Positions 17,044 through 25,219 of a stretch of DNA of 64,000 nt are shown here, piece after piece; within the stretch, counting starts at the first letter, position 1, and the number at the start of each line of letters is the position of its first letter. The translations under genes and the position numbers were made by a program. This DNA comes from Prauserella shujinwangii (GTDB lineage: Bacteria > Actinomycetota > Actinomycetes > Mycobacteriales > Pseudonocardiaceae). Below the pieces are notes generated by a model. It was not told the origin of the DNA. It saw only the letters and a list, made by a program, of their open reading frames with translations, and did no database searches. The DNA is taken from NCBI RefSeq assembly GCF_003001955.1, contig NZ_PVNH01000005.1, forward strand, positions 248,001-312,000, written 5' to 3'.

Positions 17044-17442
17044 GTGTTCGTGGTCGCGTTGCTTCCGATGGTGCTCGGTGTCCTGGTCGGCTGGGGTGGT
17101 TACCTCGGCCTGCGCGAGAAGCTCCCGCGCGACCGCGGCACGGGCCTGCGCACCCCGTCCACTCTCCGCAGCGACGAGGCGTTCCGCGTGGCCAACCGGG
17201 TCGCCGGACTGCCGACGGTCGTCGCGGGCACGATCGGCGTTCTCAGCGGCGCCGCGGCGCTGGCGATGCCGTCCACCCCGGGCATGGTCACCGCCGTGGT
17301 GATCGGCGTGGTCGCGATGTTCGGCCTCGTCGCGGGTGGCGGCGCACTCGGACACCGGGCCGCGAACGCGGTGCCCGCGCCGGCGCCCGCCGAACCCGCG
17401 GGCTGCTCCGGATGCGCGTGCGGTGGCTGCGGCGCGTCGTGA
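17044..17442 (+). CDS. SdpI-family membrane protein with a cysteine-rich tail
   Basis: A 132-residue membrane protein resembling the SdpI/YhfL family, known from the Bacillus Sdp toxin immunity and signalling protein. Three hydrophobic segments are visible (residues ~1-22, ~58-78 and ~84-105). Between the first two lies the conserved LGLRTP-like signature as GTGLRTPSTLRSDEAFRVANR. The C-terminus ends in CSGCACGGCGAS, a C-x2-C-x-C-x2-C arrangement that could bind metal or be disulfide-bonded. TATTCT ends 7 bases before the GTG, so the mRNA is probably leaderless. The neighbours are leuS (divergent) and yqgE (convergent, 16 bases away). No Sdp-type toxin gene is adjacent, so an immunity role is not shown. 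Confidence 0.8.
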   Translation: MFVVALLPMVLGVLVGWGGYLGLREKLPRDRGTGLRTPSTLRSDEAFRVANRVAGLPTVVAGTIGVLSGAAALAMPSTPGMVTAVVIGVVAMFGLVAGGGALGHRAANAVPAPAPAEPAGCSGCACGGCGAS

Positions 17443-17458
17443 GCGCCGGTCAGTACCG

Positions 17459-18031
17459 CTAGTTCCGCTGCAGGTCGCCCGGGTGCGTGGCGAGCAGCGC
17501 GGTCGGCAGGCCCTGCCTGCGCAGTACCTGACCCCACAGATCCCGCGCCGGGGTGGCGAGCACGTCGCTCGGCAGCGCGGGCACGATCAGCCAGTCCCCC
17601 CGGTCGATCTCCCCGGCCAGCTGCCCGGAGTCCCAGCCCGCGTACCCGGCGAACACCCGAAGGCCACGCACCTTCGGCACCAGCGCGTCCGGATCGGCGT
17701 CCAGATCGACCAGCGCGACCGGACCGCGGACGGCGATCACCCCCGGCACGCTCGCCGCGGTCTCGCCGGTCCGCAGTGCCGCGAGGCACAGCGCCGTCTT
17801 CTTCTCCACCGGGCCACCGACGAACACGGCCTGCGGCTCGACGACGTGGTCGCCCCAGCTGGGCAGCACCTCGTCGACGGGCACCTCACTGGGCCGGTTG
17901 AGCACCACACCGAGCGTGCCCTCCTCGCGATGGTCGATCACGAAGACGACGGTCCGGCGAAAGTTCGGGTCGAACATCGTGGGGGCAGCGACCAGGAGTG
18001 TTCCCGGTTCAACCTCGGCGTCCGCTCGCAC
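17459..18031 (-). CDS. YqgE/AlgH family protein (DUF179)
   Basis: A 190-residue soluble protein of the UPF0301 family, whose biochemical role is not settled. The family pattern is clear: LLVAAPTMFDPNFRRTVVFVIDH at the start, GTLGVVLNRPSEVPV, VFVGGPVEKKTALCL, and the C-terminal GYAGWDSGQLAGEI. I chose the GTG read from 18029-18031, because the frame upstream of it is open by chance and the family starts about 10 residues before LLVAAP. It converges with the SdpI-family gene, 16 bases apart. It is probably monocistronic. Confidence 0.92.
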   Translation of the reverse strand: MRADAEVEPGTLLVAAPTMFDPNFRRTVVFVIDHREEGTLGVVLNRPSEVPVDEVLPSWGDHVVEPQAVFVGGPVEKKTALCLAALRTGETAASVPGVIAVRGPVALVDLDADPDALVPKVRGLRVFAGYAGWDSGQLAGEIDRGDWLIVPALPSDVLATPARDLWGQVLRRQGLPTALLATHPGDLQRN

Positions 18032-18268
18032 CCGTCCATGATCCCACTCGCGTTGACGCGGTAAGTCACCGTCCGGGAACAACTGGTCGCCCCCGGCCGT
18101 TGGACCGGGTGCCGGCGCACTCCGTGTCCCCCGGGCCCACTTGAGAAGAGCCCTTGTGGAATACCGTTCGGCAGGAGCCACACTGCGCCGTATCGCCGAG
18201 AGGCGACCGAGTGCGCCGGCCCTTTCACTTCTCGTGTTCGCCACCGAATCCCCGTAGGCTGACAGACC

Positions 18269-19552
18269 GTGGCAGCAGGCACGGAGACATCCTTCCGCCG
18301 GCGCGCCGCTCCCCGGGCCCTGCTGGCCCTTCCCGCCTACCGCAGGTTGCTCTACCAGCGGTTCTCGACCCAGTGGGGTGACGGTGCGTTCCAGGCCGGG
18401 CTCGCCGGTGCGGTCCTGTTCAATCCCGAGCGGGCCGCCGACGCGCTGACGATCGCCGCCGGGTTCGCCGCACTGCTGCTGCCGTACTCCCTCGTCGGGC
18501 CGTTCGCGGGCGCGCTGCTCGACCGCTGGGACCGCAGGCGGGTCCTCGTCGTCGCGAACCTGCTGAAGGCCGGTTGCGTCGGCGCCGCGGCGGTGGCCGT
18601 CGGGCTCGGTGTGGCAGGCCCGCCGCTGTTCGTGCTCGCGCTGCTGGTCATGGGTCTCGCCCGGTTCGCGGGCGCCGGTGTCTCGGCGGCGCTGCCGCAC
18701 GTGGTGCCCCGGGAGCGGATCGTGACCGCCAACGCGCTGGCCACCACGGTCGGCGCCATGATCGCCGTGCTCGGCGGGGCCTGCGCCATCGGCCTGCGGG
18801 CGGTGTTCGGCAGGGGCGACACCGGATCCGCATGGACGACCTCGGTCGCGATGGTGGGGGCGCTGCTCGGCGCACTGTTCGCCGCCCGGTTCGCCAGGGG
18901 CGTCCTCGGCCCGGACCGGGTCGAGGAACCCACCCGTGCGGTGGTCGCCGTCGCGGCCGGTCTGGTCGCGGGTGCCCGCGCGGCCGCGCGGACGCCGAGC
19001 GTCCGTTCCGGGCTCGTCGCGCTGCTGGCCCACCGCGCCGCGTTCGGGATCTCCCTGCTGCTGTCCGTGCTGCTCATGCGGTACTCCTTCACGAACATGG
19101 GTCCGCTGCGGGCCGGGTTGCCCGGACTCGGCCAGCTCGCGCTCATGGGCGGCGCGGGCATCCTCCTCGCCGGCCTGCTCACGCCGCGCCTGGTCGCCCG
19201 GTTCGGGCGCAGGCGCGCGATGGCCGGCAGCCTGCTCGCCGCCGCCGTCGCGCAGGCGGGACTCGGGCTGCCCATGACGCTGCCGACGGTGCTGCTGGCC
19301 GCCTTCGCCGTCACCTCGGCGGGGCAGGTGCTGAAGCTGTCGGTGGACGCCTCGATCCAGCGGGATGTCGGCGACGAGTCGAGGGGCCGGGTGTTCGCGC
19401 TCTACGACACCCTGTTCAACGTCGTGCAGGTGGCGGCGGTGTCGTTCGCGGCGATCCTGGCCCCGCTCGACGGGCGCTCACCGACGCTGTTGCTGGTGGC
19501 GATCGCGCTCTACCTCGCCGGTATCGCCGGATATCTCGCCGCCACCCGTTAG
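18269..19552 (+). CDS. MFS transporter
   Basis: A 427-residue protein with about 12 membrane segments. It has the major-facilitator layout: LVGPFAGALLDRWDRRRVLVVANL is the loop 2-3 signature (G-x3-D-R-x-[R/K]-R), and a second copy of the pattern is LVARFGRRRAMAGSL at the start of the second half. A basic cytoplasmic N-terminus precedes the first helix. The substrate cannot be inferred; the family includes drug exporters. TAGGCT ends 8 bases before the GTG and no Shine-Dalgarno is present, so the mRNA is likely leaderless. The YbaB-like gene starts 11 bases after its stop, so they may share a transcript. Confidence 0.9.
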   Translation: MAAGTETSFRRRAAPRALLALPAYRRLLYQRFSTQWGDGAFQAGLAGAVLFNPERAADALTIAAGFAALLLPYSLVGPFAGALLDRWDRRRVLVVANLLKAGCVGAAAVAVGLGVAGPPLFVLALLVMGLARFAGAGVSAALPHVVPRERIVTANALATTVGAMIAVLGGACAIGLRAVFGRGDTGSAWTTSVAMVGALLGALFAARFARGVLGPDRVEEPTRAVVAVAAGLVAGARAAARTPSVRSGLVALLAHRAAFGISLLLSVLLMRYSFTNMGPLRAGLPGLGQLALMGGAGILLAGLLTPRLVARFGRRRAMAGSLLAAAVAQAGLGLPMTLPTVLLAAFAVTSAGQVLKLSVDASIQRDVGDESRGRVFALYDTLFNVVQVAAVSFAAILAPLDGRSPTLLLVAIALYLAGIAGYLAATR

Positions 19553-19563
19553 GGTGAAACACC

Positions 19564-19830
19564 GTGACCATGGCAGGTAGCACGGCGACGGCGACCGTCA
19601 CCTCCCCGGACGGGCTCGTCCACGCCACCGTCGACTCCACCGGAACCCTGACCGGGCTCGAGTTCGCGCCGACCGCCTTCGAGCGCACCGACCCGGCGAC
19701 CCTCGCCAGGACCGTCCTCGACACCGTCCGCGAAGGTGGCAAGCAGGCCGCGCGCAGGCTCGAGGCCGCCGCTCCGCCGGTTCCGCCGAGGCCGACACCG
19801 AAGCGCGCCCGGCACGCCCGCCAGGTTTAA
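19564..19830 (+). CDS. YbaB/EbfC-like small protein
   Basis: An 88-residue protein whose first two thirds resemble the beta-strand core of YbaB/EbfC nucleoid-associated proteins (VTSPDGLVHATVDSTGTLTGLEF, then ARTVLDTVREGGKQAARRLE). It lacks the usual long N-terminal helix. The tail is Pro/Arg/Lys-rich and basic. Such short YbaB-like genes often lie near secreted toxin genes in actinobacteria, and here a TNT-domain gene follows 45 bases downstream. It may be a chaperone or regulator for that protein, which is inference. GTG at 19564 or ATG at 19570 could both serve as start. Confidence 0.7.
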   Translation: MTMAGSTATATVTSPDGLVHATVDSTGTLTGLEFAPTAFERTDPATLARTVLDTVREGGKQAARRLEAAAPPVPPRPTPKRARHARQV

Positions 19831-19875
19831 TTGGCGTGAAATGACTGGGGAACACCGGACCGAGGGGGGAACGGC

Positions 19876-21819
19876 GTGCGCTACCGGGTCGAGGTGGCCG
19901 ATCGCCCAGACGCGCTGTACGCGCTGTGGAACGGCCGGATCTTCCGTGCCCAGCGCTCGACAGCGGACGGAACCGTGCTGCTCAGCGCGTTGCCGGGGGA
20001 GGAGCCGCCGGAGGGTGCGGACACCGAGTGGAACGGGGCGCCCGCGCGGGTCGTGCCCGCGGCGGAGGCGGGGGCCACGTTCGCCGTCCACACGTACTGC
20101 GTCTACGACGACGAGATCTACCGCGTCGAACCGAGGACAGGCGCCCAAGGGCTGACCCTGCGCTGGGCGGGAACCGACGAGGGCGTCGCCGCGGAGCTGG
20201 GACTCTCCGGGCTCAGCACGACGACCGACGACCCGGAGACGCTGACGGCCCTGTGGCAGGAGCGGCACGACTTCGCCGAACCGGGGACCCCGCGCGGAGA
20301 GCCGGGCACGGGGGACACCCAGGCGCTGCTGCGAGCGATCGGGCGGACGCTGCTGCAGTTCCTGCCCTCCGGCTGGCAGCGCGTCGGCGCACAGTTCCGG
20401 CAGGTCGGCGACTACTCCGAGCTGGAGGTGCGGGCCGTCGCCGAGGACGTGGCGGTGTCGCTGTCCTCGCCGCCGCAGCTGGGCCAGCTGTTCGCCCAAC
20501 TCCGTTCGGCGATGTACGACGCGGGCAGCGGCACCTGGTTCCAGGGCACCTACACCCTGGACTCCACGGGCGACTTCGACTTCGACTACGACCACGACGC
20601 CGAGCCGGACTGGCGGCTGCCCCCGGACGGGCGCACGACGGCGCGCAGCTATTCCGCCGAGCTGGAGTACCACCCCAGGAAGAAGGCGCCCGCGTGGCTC
20701 GCGGCGAAGGCCGGGCTGCCGCTCGACGTCGACTTCCGGCACGCGCGGGTCGTCGACAGCCATGCCGAGGGCGAGCCGCCGGTGGTCAACCGGCCCCCGC
20801 TGCCGCAGGAGGAGATCCGCGCGGTCCTCGGCTACCTGTACCGCGCACCGGTCGTGCTGGCCAGGCCGGGAACGTTGCCGGACATCTTCGCCGCCGGTGG
20901 GCAGGCGGACACGCCGGACGCCTTCCACACCGACGGCACCTGGATCTGGCCCGCCGCCGTACCGCACTACCTGCGCAAGTACGGCGTTCCACCGGAGGCG
21001 GGCCTGCTCGACCACATCCGCGAACGCGACTACCGGCCGCCCTACGTCGGCGCGCTGCTGCGGGCCACGGCGGAGGCCGACCTGCTCGGCAGGCCGTACC
21101 CGCCGCGGACCCCGGACGAGCTCGGCGAGCCGGACCAGGTGACGCGCGTGGACCGGGGCGGCGAGCCGACGCGGTCGCTGCGGGCCTCCGAGGTGCTCGC
21201 GGTGCTGCGGAAACGGCTCGCCGAGCACGGCGTCGCGCCGAGCGCCTACCGGATCGGCGAGGCCGGGGACGACCAGCACGGCGGCGATGCCGCGTGGAGC
21301 CTGCGCCGCACCGGCCGGGGCTGGGAGGTCGCCGGGCACGAGGGCGGCAGGCCCACCGAGCCGAGGTACTTCGACCGGGTCGCCGACGCCGCGCACGCGC
21401 TGCTCGGCGCGCTGCTGCTGTTCCCCGGCCGGGCCCGCGAAGGGGTGCCTGGGGACGCGGAGGCACCCGAGCCGGTGCAGCACGCGACCGACTGGCCGAT
21501 CCTGCCGCTGCGCGGGGAGCCACCGCTCGGCTTCTACCGGGGCAAGCGGATGGTCGAGCTGCCTGCCGGGACGACCGTGCTCCGGTTCGGCACCGACGCG
21601 GGCAACCTGGTGCACCCGGAGGGCACCCGGTTCCCGGAGACATCGCTGACCTTCGACCGCGAGCACGACCGGCACACGTACGTGCTGCGGCGCCCGCTGC
21701 ACGTGCTGACCGGCGTCACGATACCGTGGCGCGACCTGCCCGGCGGCGCGGTGGCGTACCTGTTGCCGAGGGCCGTGGGGCAGCACGTCGAGAGCGGGGC
21801 GCTCGAACGCGTCGGCTGA
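19876..21819 (+). CDS. TNT-domain protein (NAD+ glycohydrolase toxin family, catalytic residue altered)
   Basis: A 647-residue protein without signal peptide or membrane segment. The C-terminal ~100 residues (about 545-645) match the tuberculosis necrotizing toxin domain: ELPAGTTVLRFGTDAGNLVHPEG, then FPETSL, YVLRRPLHVLTGVTIPW and PGGAVAYLL. In active TNT domains, from memory, the last motif reads GGGTQY-like with a catalytic Gln; here that position is Ala627, so NAD+ cleavage may be lost or altered. The long N-terminal part contains a DFDFDYDHDAEPDW segment and NRPPLPQEEIRAVLGYLYRAP but no export domain I recognise. GTG with GGGGGG upstream is the start. No immunity-factor gene is adjacent; the downstream gene is an opposite-strand kinase. 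Confidence 0.85.
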   Translation: MRYRVEVADRPDALYALWNGRIFRAQRSTADGTVLLSALPGEEPPEGADTEWNGAPARVVPAAEAGATFAVHTYCVYDDEIYRVEPRTGAQGLTLRWAGTDEGVAAELGLSGLSTTTDDPETLTALWQERHDFAEPGTPRGEPGTGDTQALLRAIGRTLLQFLPSGWQRVGAQFRQVGDYSELEVRAVAEDVAVSLSSPPQLGQLFAQLRSAMYDAGSGTWFQGTYTLDSTGDFDFDYDHDAEPDWRLPPDGRTTARSYSAELEYHPRKKAPAWLAAKAGLPLDVDFRHARVVDSHAEGEPPVVNRPPLPQEEIRAVLGYLYRAPVVLARPGTLPDIFAAGGQADTPDAFHTDGTWIWPAAVPHYLRKYGVPPEAGLLDHIRERDYRPPYVGALLRATAEADLLGRPYPPRTPDELGEPDQVTRVDRGGEPTRSLRASEVLAVLRKRLAEHGVAPSAYRIGEAGDDQHGGDAAWSLRRTGRGWEVAGHEGGRPTEPRYFDRVADAAHALLGALLLFPGRAREGVPGDAEAPEPVQHATDWPILPLRGEPPLGFYRGKRMVELPAGTTVLRFGTDAGNLVHPEGTRFPETSLTFDREHDRHTYVLRRPLHVLTGVTIPWRDLPGGAVAYLLPRAVGQHVESGALERVG

Positions 21820-21832
21820 CGCGCCGGCCCGG

Positions 21833-23110
21833 TCAGTCCTTGGGCACCCACAGCGTGACCCGGGTGCCGCCGCCGGGGGAGGAGTCCACCGTCGCGGTGC
21901 CGCCGACCTCGGTGAGGCGGGCCACGATGGACTCGCTGATGCCGAATCCCGGCGGCCGGTCCTCCGGGCTGAACCCGGCGCCGTGGTCGCGGATGGTGGT
22001 GGCGATGCCACCGTCGCGTTCCTCGGTGCGCACCAGCACCCTGTCGGTGCCCGCGTGCTTGAGGGTGTTCCGCATCGCCTCGCGCACGGCGTCGCGGACC
22101 GCGAGCTGCCGCACCTCCGGCAGGGTCTCGTCGTCGAGCTCGCCGAGCACCAGCTGGGCCCGCAGCCCGTCGCGGGCCATCTCGGCGGCGAGCGAACCCA
22201 GCTTCTCCGCCAGCGGCCCGCTCTCCCCGCCGGAGTCCGACTCGAGGTACCGGCGCAGCGCGGTGGCCTCCGCCCGTGCCATCCGCCGCAGCCGCTCGGC
22301 GTCGCCGCTGCCGGGCAGCGCCATCGCCTCCAGCGTCTGCAGGACGGTGTCGTGCAGCCGCCGGTGCTGCACAGCACGCTCGGCGAGCCTGCCGGTACGA
22401 ATGCCGTAGGCCAGCGCGAGCCGCGTGCCCAGGCCGACCAGTACGAGCGCGCCGACGGCGGTGAGCAGGACACCGAGCAGCCTGCCGAGCCCGGCGAACG
22501 CCGCCTGCACGTCCACCCGGCCCGTGCCCAGCCAGTCCATGGCCAGGTGCAGCGGCACGGTGGCGAGGGCGAGGGCGGCGCCGTAGCCCACGCCGAGCGC
22601 GAGCGTCAGCAACGCGACCGTGCCGAGCAGGTACCTCACGGCCACCTCGCCGGCGGGGGCGAGGCCGCTCTCCGGCACACTCGCCGCGACCACGAGGTTC
22701 GCTCCGATCGCGAACGTGACGTCGAGCGTCAGCAGGCGGGTGGCGACGGTCGGGGAGAAGGGGGCGCCGCGCACCAGCCAGCCCAGCTCGAACAGGCTCA
22801 GCGCGACCGCGCAGGCCACCACCAGGCTCACCGGCAGCAGCCCGGGAGCACCGCTGCCCGCGAACACGGCGAACGCGGCGGGCACGGCGAGCAGCCGGTA
22901 CACGATCGGGATCAGGGCGACGAACCGGGCGGCCCGCAGCAGCAACCCGTCCCTGGCCGCGGCGTCGACCGGGCCCGCGACCCGGCGCAGCGCGGGCAGC
23001 GCGGGCGCCCTCGGGTCGGCGACCTCGTCGGACAGCTCGCTTGTCGCGCTCGCCAGCACCGGTGCCCCGCCGCGCAGCAGCGCGGACAGGAAGCTCCGCC
23101 GCCGAGCCAT
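21833..23110 (-). CDS. Orphan sensor histidine kinase
   Basis: A 425-residue membrane kinase with about six hydrophobic segments in residues ~70-250. The putative phospho-accepting His is in RRLHDTVLQTLEAMAL. The C-terminal ATPase domain has AMRNTLKHAG (N box), IRDHGAGFSPEDRPPGFGISESI (G boxes) and SSPGGGTRVTLWVP. It looks like the NarX/DesK-type group that works with NarL-type regulators. No response regulator is adjacent, so the partner is elsewhere. I chose the ATG at 23108-23110 because GGGAGG lies 5 bases upstream; a longer frame starts 12 codons earlier. It converges with the TNT-domain gene. Confidence 0.9.
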   Translation of the reverse strand: MARRRSFLSALLRGGAPVLASATSELSDEVADPRAPALPALRRVAGPVDAAARDGLLLRAARFVALIPIVYRLLAVPAAFAVFAGSGAPGLLPVSLVVACAVALSLFELGWLVRGAPFSPTVATRLLTLDVTFAIGANLVVAASVPESGLAPAGEVAVRYLLGTVALLTLALGVGYGAALALATVPLHLAMDWLGTGRVDVQAAFAGLGRLLGVLLTAVGALVLVGLGTRLALAYGIRTGRLAERAVQHRRLHDTVLQTLEAMALPGSGDAERLRRMARAEATALRRYLESDSGGESGPLAEKLGSLAAEMARDGLRAQLVLGELDDETLPEVRQLAVRDAVREAMRNTLKHAGTDRVLVRTEERDGGIATTIRDHGAGFSPEDRPPGFGISESIVARLTEVGGTATVDSSPGGGTRVTLWVPKD

Positions 23111-23168
23111 CGCGCCTCCCGCGCCCGCCACGCCTGACACTGTCACCGTTCGCCGGTGCCAGTATGAG

Positions 23169-24614
23169 TCACGAGGGCGGCTCGATCCCCTGTTCGGCGG
23201 CCCATTTCCGGAGCTCGGCCACCGCCTCGTCGTACTCCAGCGGCCCGCGGTCGAGCCGCAGGTCCTTCAGGTGCTTCCACGCCTTGCCCACGAGCGGGCC
23301 CGGCGGGATGCCGAGCAGCCGCATGATCTCGTTGCCGTCGAGGTCGGGCCGCACCTTCGCCAGGTCCTCCTCGGCGGCGATGCGAGCGATCCGCTCCTCG
23401 AGGTCGTCGTAGCTGCGCTGCAGCGCGGCCGCCTTGCGCTTGTTCCGCGTCGTGCAGTCCGCCCGCACGAGCTTGTGCAGCCTCGGCAGCAGGTCGCCCG
23501 CGTCGGTGACATAGCGGCGCACGGCCGAGTCGGTCCACTCGCCTTTTCCGTAGCCGTGGAACCGCAGGTGCAGGAACACCAGTTGCGACACGTCCTGCAC
23601 CACGTCCTTCGAGTACCGCAGCGCGCGCAAACGCTTGCGCGCCATCTTGGCCCCGACGACCTCGTGGTGGTGGAAGCTCACCCCGCCGCCCGGCTCGAAC
23701 TTCCGCGTCGCGGGCTTGCCGATGTCGTGCAGCAACGCGGCCAGCCGGAGCACCAGATCGGGTCCGGACGTGGGCTCGTGCCGCGTCTCCAGCTCGATCG
23801 CCTGCTCCAGCACCTTCAGCGAGTGCTGGTAGACGTCCTTGTGCTGGTGGTGTTCGTCGATCGCCAGCCGCATGCCGGGCACCTCGGGCAGCACGTGATC
23901 GGCGAGCCCGGAGTCGACCATCAGCTCGATCCCGTGCCGCGGCTGCGCACCGGTGATGAGCTTCGACAGCTCGGCCTGCACGCGCTCGGCGGTGATCCTG
24001 GTGATCTCACCCGCCATCTCGGTCATCGCGGAGACCACGCGGGGCGCGGGCTCGAACCCGAGCTGGGAGACGAACCGAGCGGCGCGGAGCATGCGCAGCG
24101 GATCGTCGGCGAACGACTCCTGTGGCGGCGCGGGCGTGTCCAGCTCCCGGCGCGCCAGCGCTCCCATCCCATCGTGCGGGTCGACGAACGTCTTCGTCGA
24201 CAACTCGATCGCCATCGCGTTGACCGTGAAGTCGCGGCGGTGCAGATCTCCCTCGATCGTGTCCCCGAACGAGACCTCGGGATTGCGGGTGACCCGGTCG
24301 TAGGTGTCCGCGCGGAACGTGGTGATCTCCAGCGTCATGCCGTTCTTGGCGGCGCCGACCGTGCCGAACGCGATCCCCGTGTCCCACACCGCGTCGGCCC
24401 AGCCGGTCAGGATGCGCTGCACCCGGTCCGGCCGGGCGTCGGTGGTGAAGTCGAGGTCGCCGGACAACCTGCCGAGCAGCGCGTCGCGCACGCTGCCGCC
24501 CACCAGGTAGAGCCGGTGCCCGGCCTGCTCGAACCGCTTGGCCAGCTCGTCGGCGACCGGCGAGACGCGCATGAGCTCGGCCACGGCGTTGCGCTTGGCG
24601 GTGAGTGGATTCAC
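23169..24614 (-). CDS. pcnA: CCA tRNA nucleotidyltransferase
   Basis: A 481-residue enzyme that adds or repairs the CCA end of tRNAs. The nucleotidyltransferase head has YLVGGSVRDALLGRLSGDLDFTTDA (residues ~36-60), with the metal-binding DLD. The flexible-loop and base-recognition region includes RRDFTVNAMAIEL and DDPLRMLRAARF. An HD domain follows, with LAALLHDIGKPATR. It is the Rv3907c equivalent and sits divergent from mutT4, as in mycobacteria. I prefer the GTG read from 24612-24614, which has GGGGGTGGG upstream and gives the usual length; an ATG 9 codons upstream is possible. Confidence 0.95.
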   Translation of the reverse strand: MNPLTAKRNAVAELMRVSPVADELAKRFEQAGHRLYLVGGSVRDALLGRLSGDLDFTTDARPDRVQRILTGWADAVWDTGIAFGTVGAAKNGMTLEITTFRADTYDRVTRNPEVSFGDTIEGDLHRRDFTVNAMAIELSTKTFVDPHDGMGALARRELDTPAPPQESFADDPLRMLRAARFVSQLGFEPAPRVVSAMTEMAGEITRITAERVQAELSKLITGAQPRHGIELMVDSGLADHVLPEVPGMRLAIDEHHQHKDVYQHSLKVLEQAIELETRHEPTSGPDLVLRLAALLHDIGKPATRKFEPGGGVSFHHHEVVGAKMARKRLRALRYSKDVVQDVSQLVFLHLRFHGYGKGEWTDSAVRRYVTDAGDLLPRLHKLVRADCTTRNKRKAAALQRSYDDLEERIARIAAEEDLAKVRPDLDGNEIMRLLGIPPGPLVGKAWKHLKDLRLDRGPLEYDEAVAELRKWAAEQGIEPPS

Positions 24615-24715
24615 CGGAATCCCACCCCCGGAGCGGTGCACTTACTACACAGGTGGATCAACACGGACACGAGAAGCCAGCGTACCGGTCACGCCGTTTG
24701 CTCTAGCATCGCAGC

Positions 24716-25219
24716 ATGCCTGGATCGGCCGGTCGCTCCGGTGGTGCCAAACCGGGACGGCGGTCCCGGCGCCGCCGCGGCAGGAGGCTGACCACGGTGG
24801 ACGAGACGTCCGCCGGCGGCTTGGTCGTCGATGCCGCGCGTGCGCACGCGGTACTCATCGGCAGGCTCGACCGGCAGGGCAGACTGCTCTGGTCGCTGCC
24901 CAAGGGCCACATCGAGGACGGCGAGACGACGGAGCAGACCGCGGTGCGCGAGGTGAAGGAGGAGACCGGTATTTCCGCGCACGTGCTGCAGCCGCTCGGC
25001 ACGATCGACTACTGGTTCGTCGCCGAGCGCCGACGGGTGCACAAGACCGTGCACCACTTCCTCCTCGAGGCCAACGGGGGCGAGCTGTCCGACGAGGACG
25101 TCGAGGTGACCGAGGTGGCCTGGGTGCCGCTCACCGAGCTGGAGAGCAGGCTGGCCTACGCCGACGAGCGCAAGCTCGTGCGCAAGGCGCGCGACCTGTT
25201 CGAGGGAGCCGAAGGGTGA
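24716..25219 (+). CDS. mutT4: NUDIX hydrolase, MutT4-like
   Basis: A 167-residue pyrophosphohydrolase of the NUDIX family. The Nudix box spans residues 64-86 ([17 protein letters not shown], then KEETGI), with all catalytic Glu present. A very basic ~25-residue N-terminal extension ([10 protein letters not shown]) precedes the domain. It corresponds to Rv3908. Its substrate may be an oxidised nucleotide or another nucleoside diphosphate derivative; this cannot be settled from sequence. TAGCAT ends 6 bases before the ATG, so the mRNA is probably leaderless. Its TGA overlaps the GTG of the DUF6049 gene. Confidence 0.93.
   Translation: MPGSAGRSGGAKPGRRSRRRRGRRLTTVDETSAGGLVVDAARAHAVLIGRLDRQGRLLWSLPKGHIEDGETTEQTAVREVKEETGISAHVLQPLGTIDYWFVAERRRVHKTVHHFLLEANGGELSDEDVEVTEVAWVPLTELESRLAYADERKLVRKARDLFEGAEG

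Noticed and set aside
14237-17302. A 1021-residue plus-strand frame opposite leuS
   Set aside because: LeuS on the minus strand is complete and conserved; the frame is a shadow.
18032-19033. N-terminal extension of the YqgE gene up to 19033
   Set aside because: The extension is antisense to the MFS gene, and the YqgE family begins at the chosen GTG.
19876-21819. ESX/WXG-type secretion signal on the TNT protein
   Set aside because: No WXG100 gene, no YxxxD/E tail and no signal peptide could be seen.
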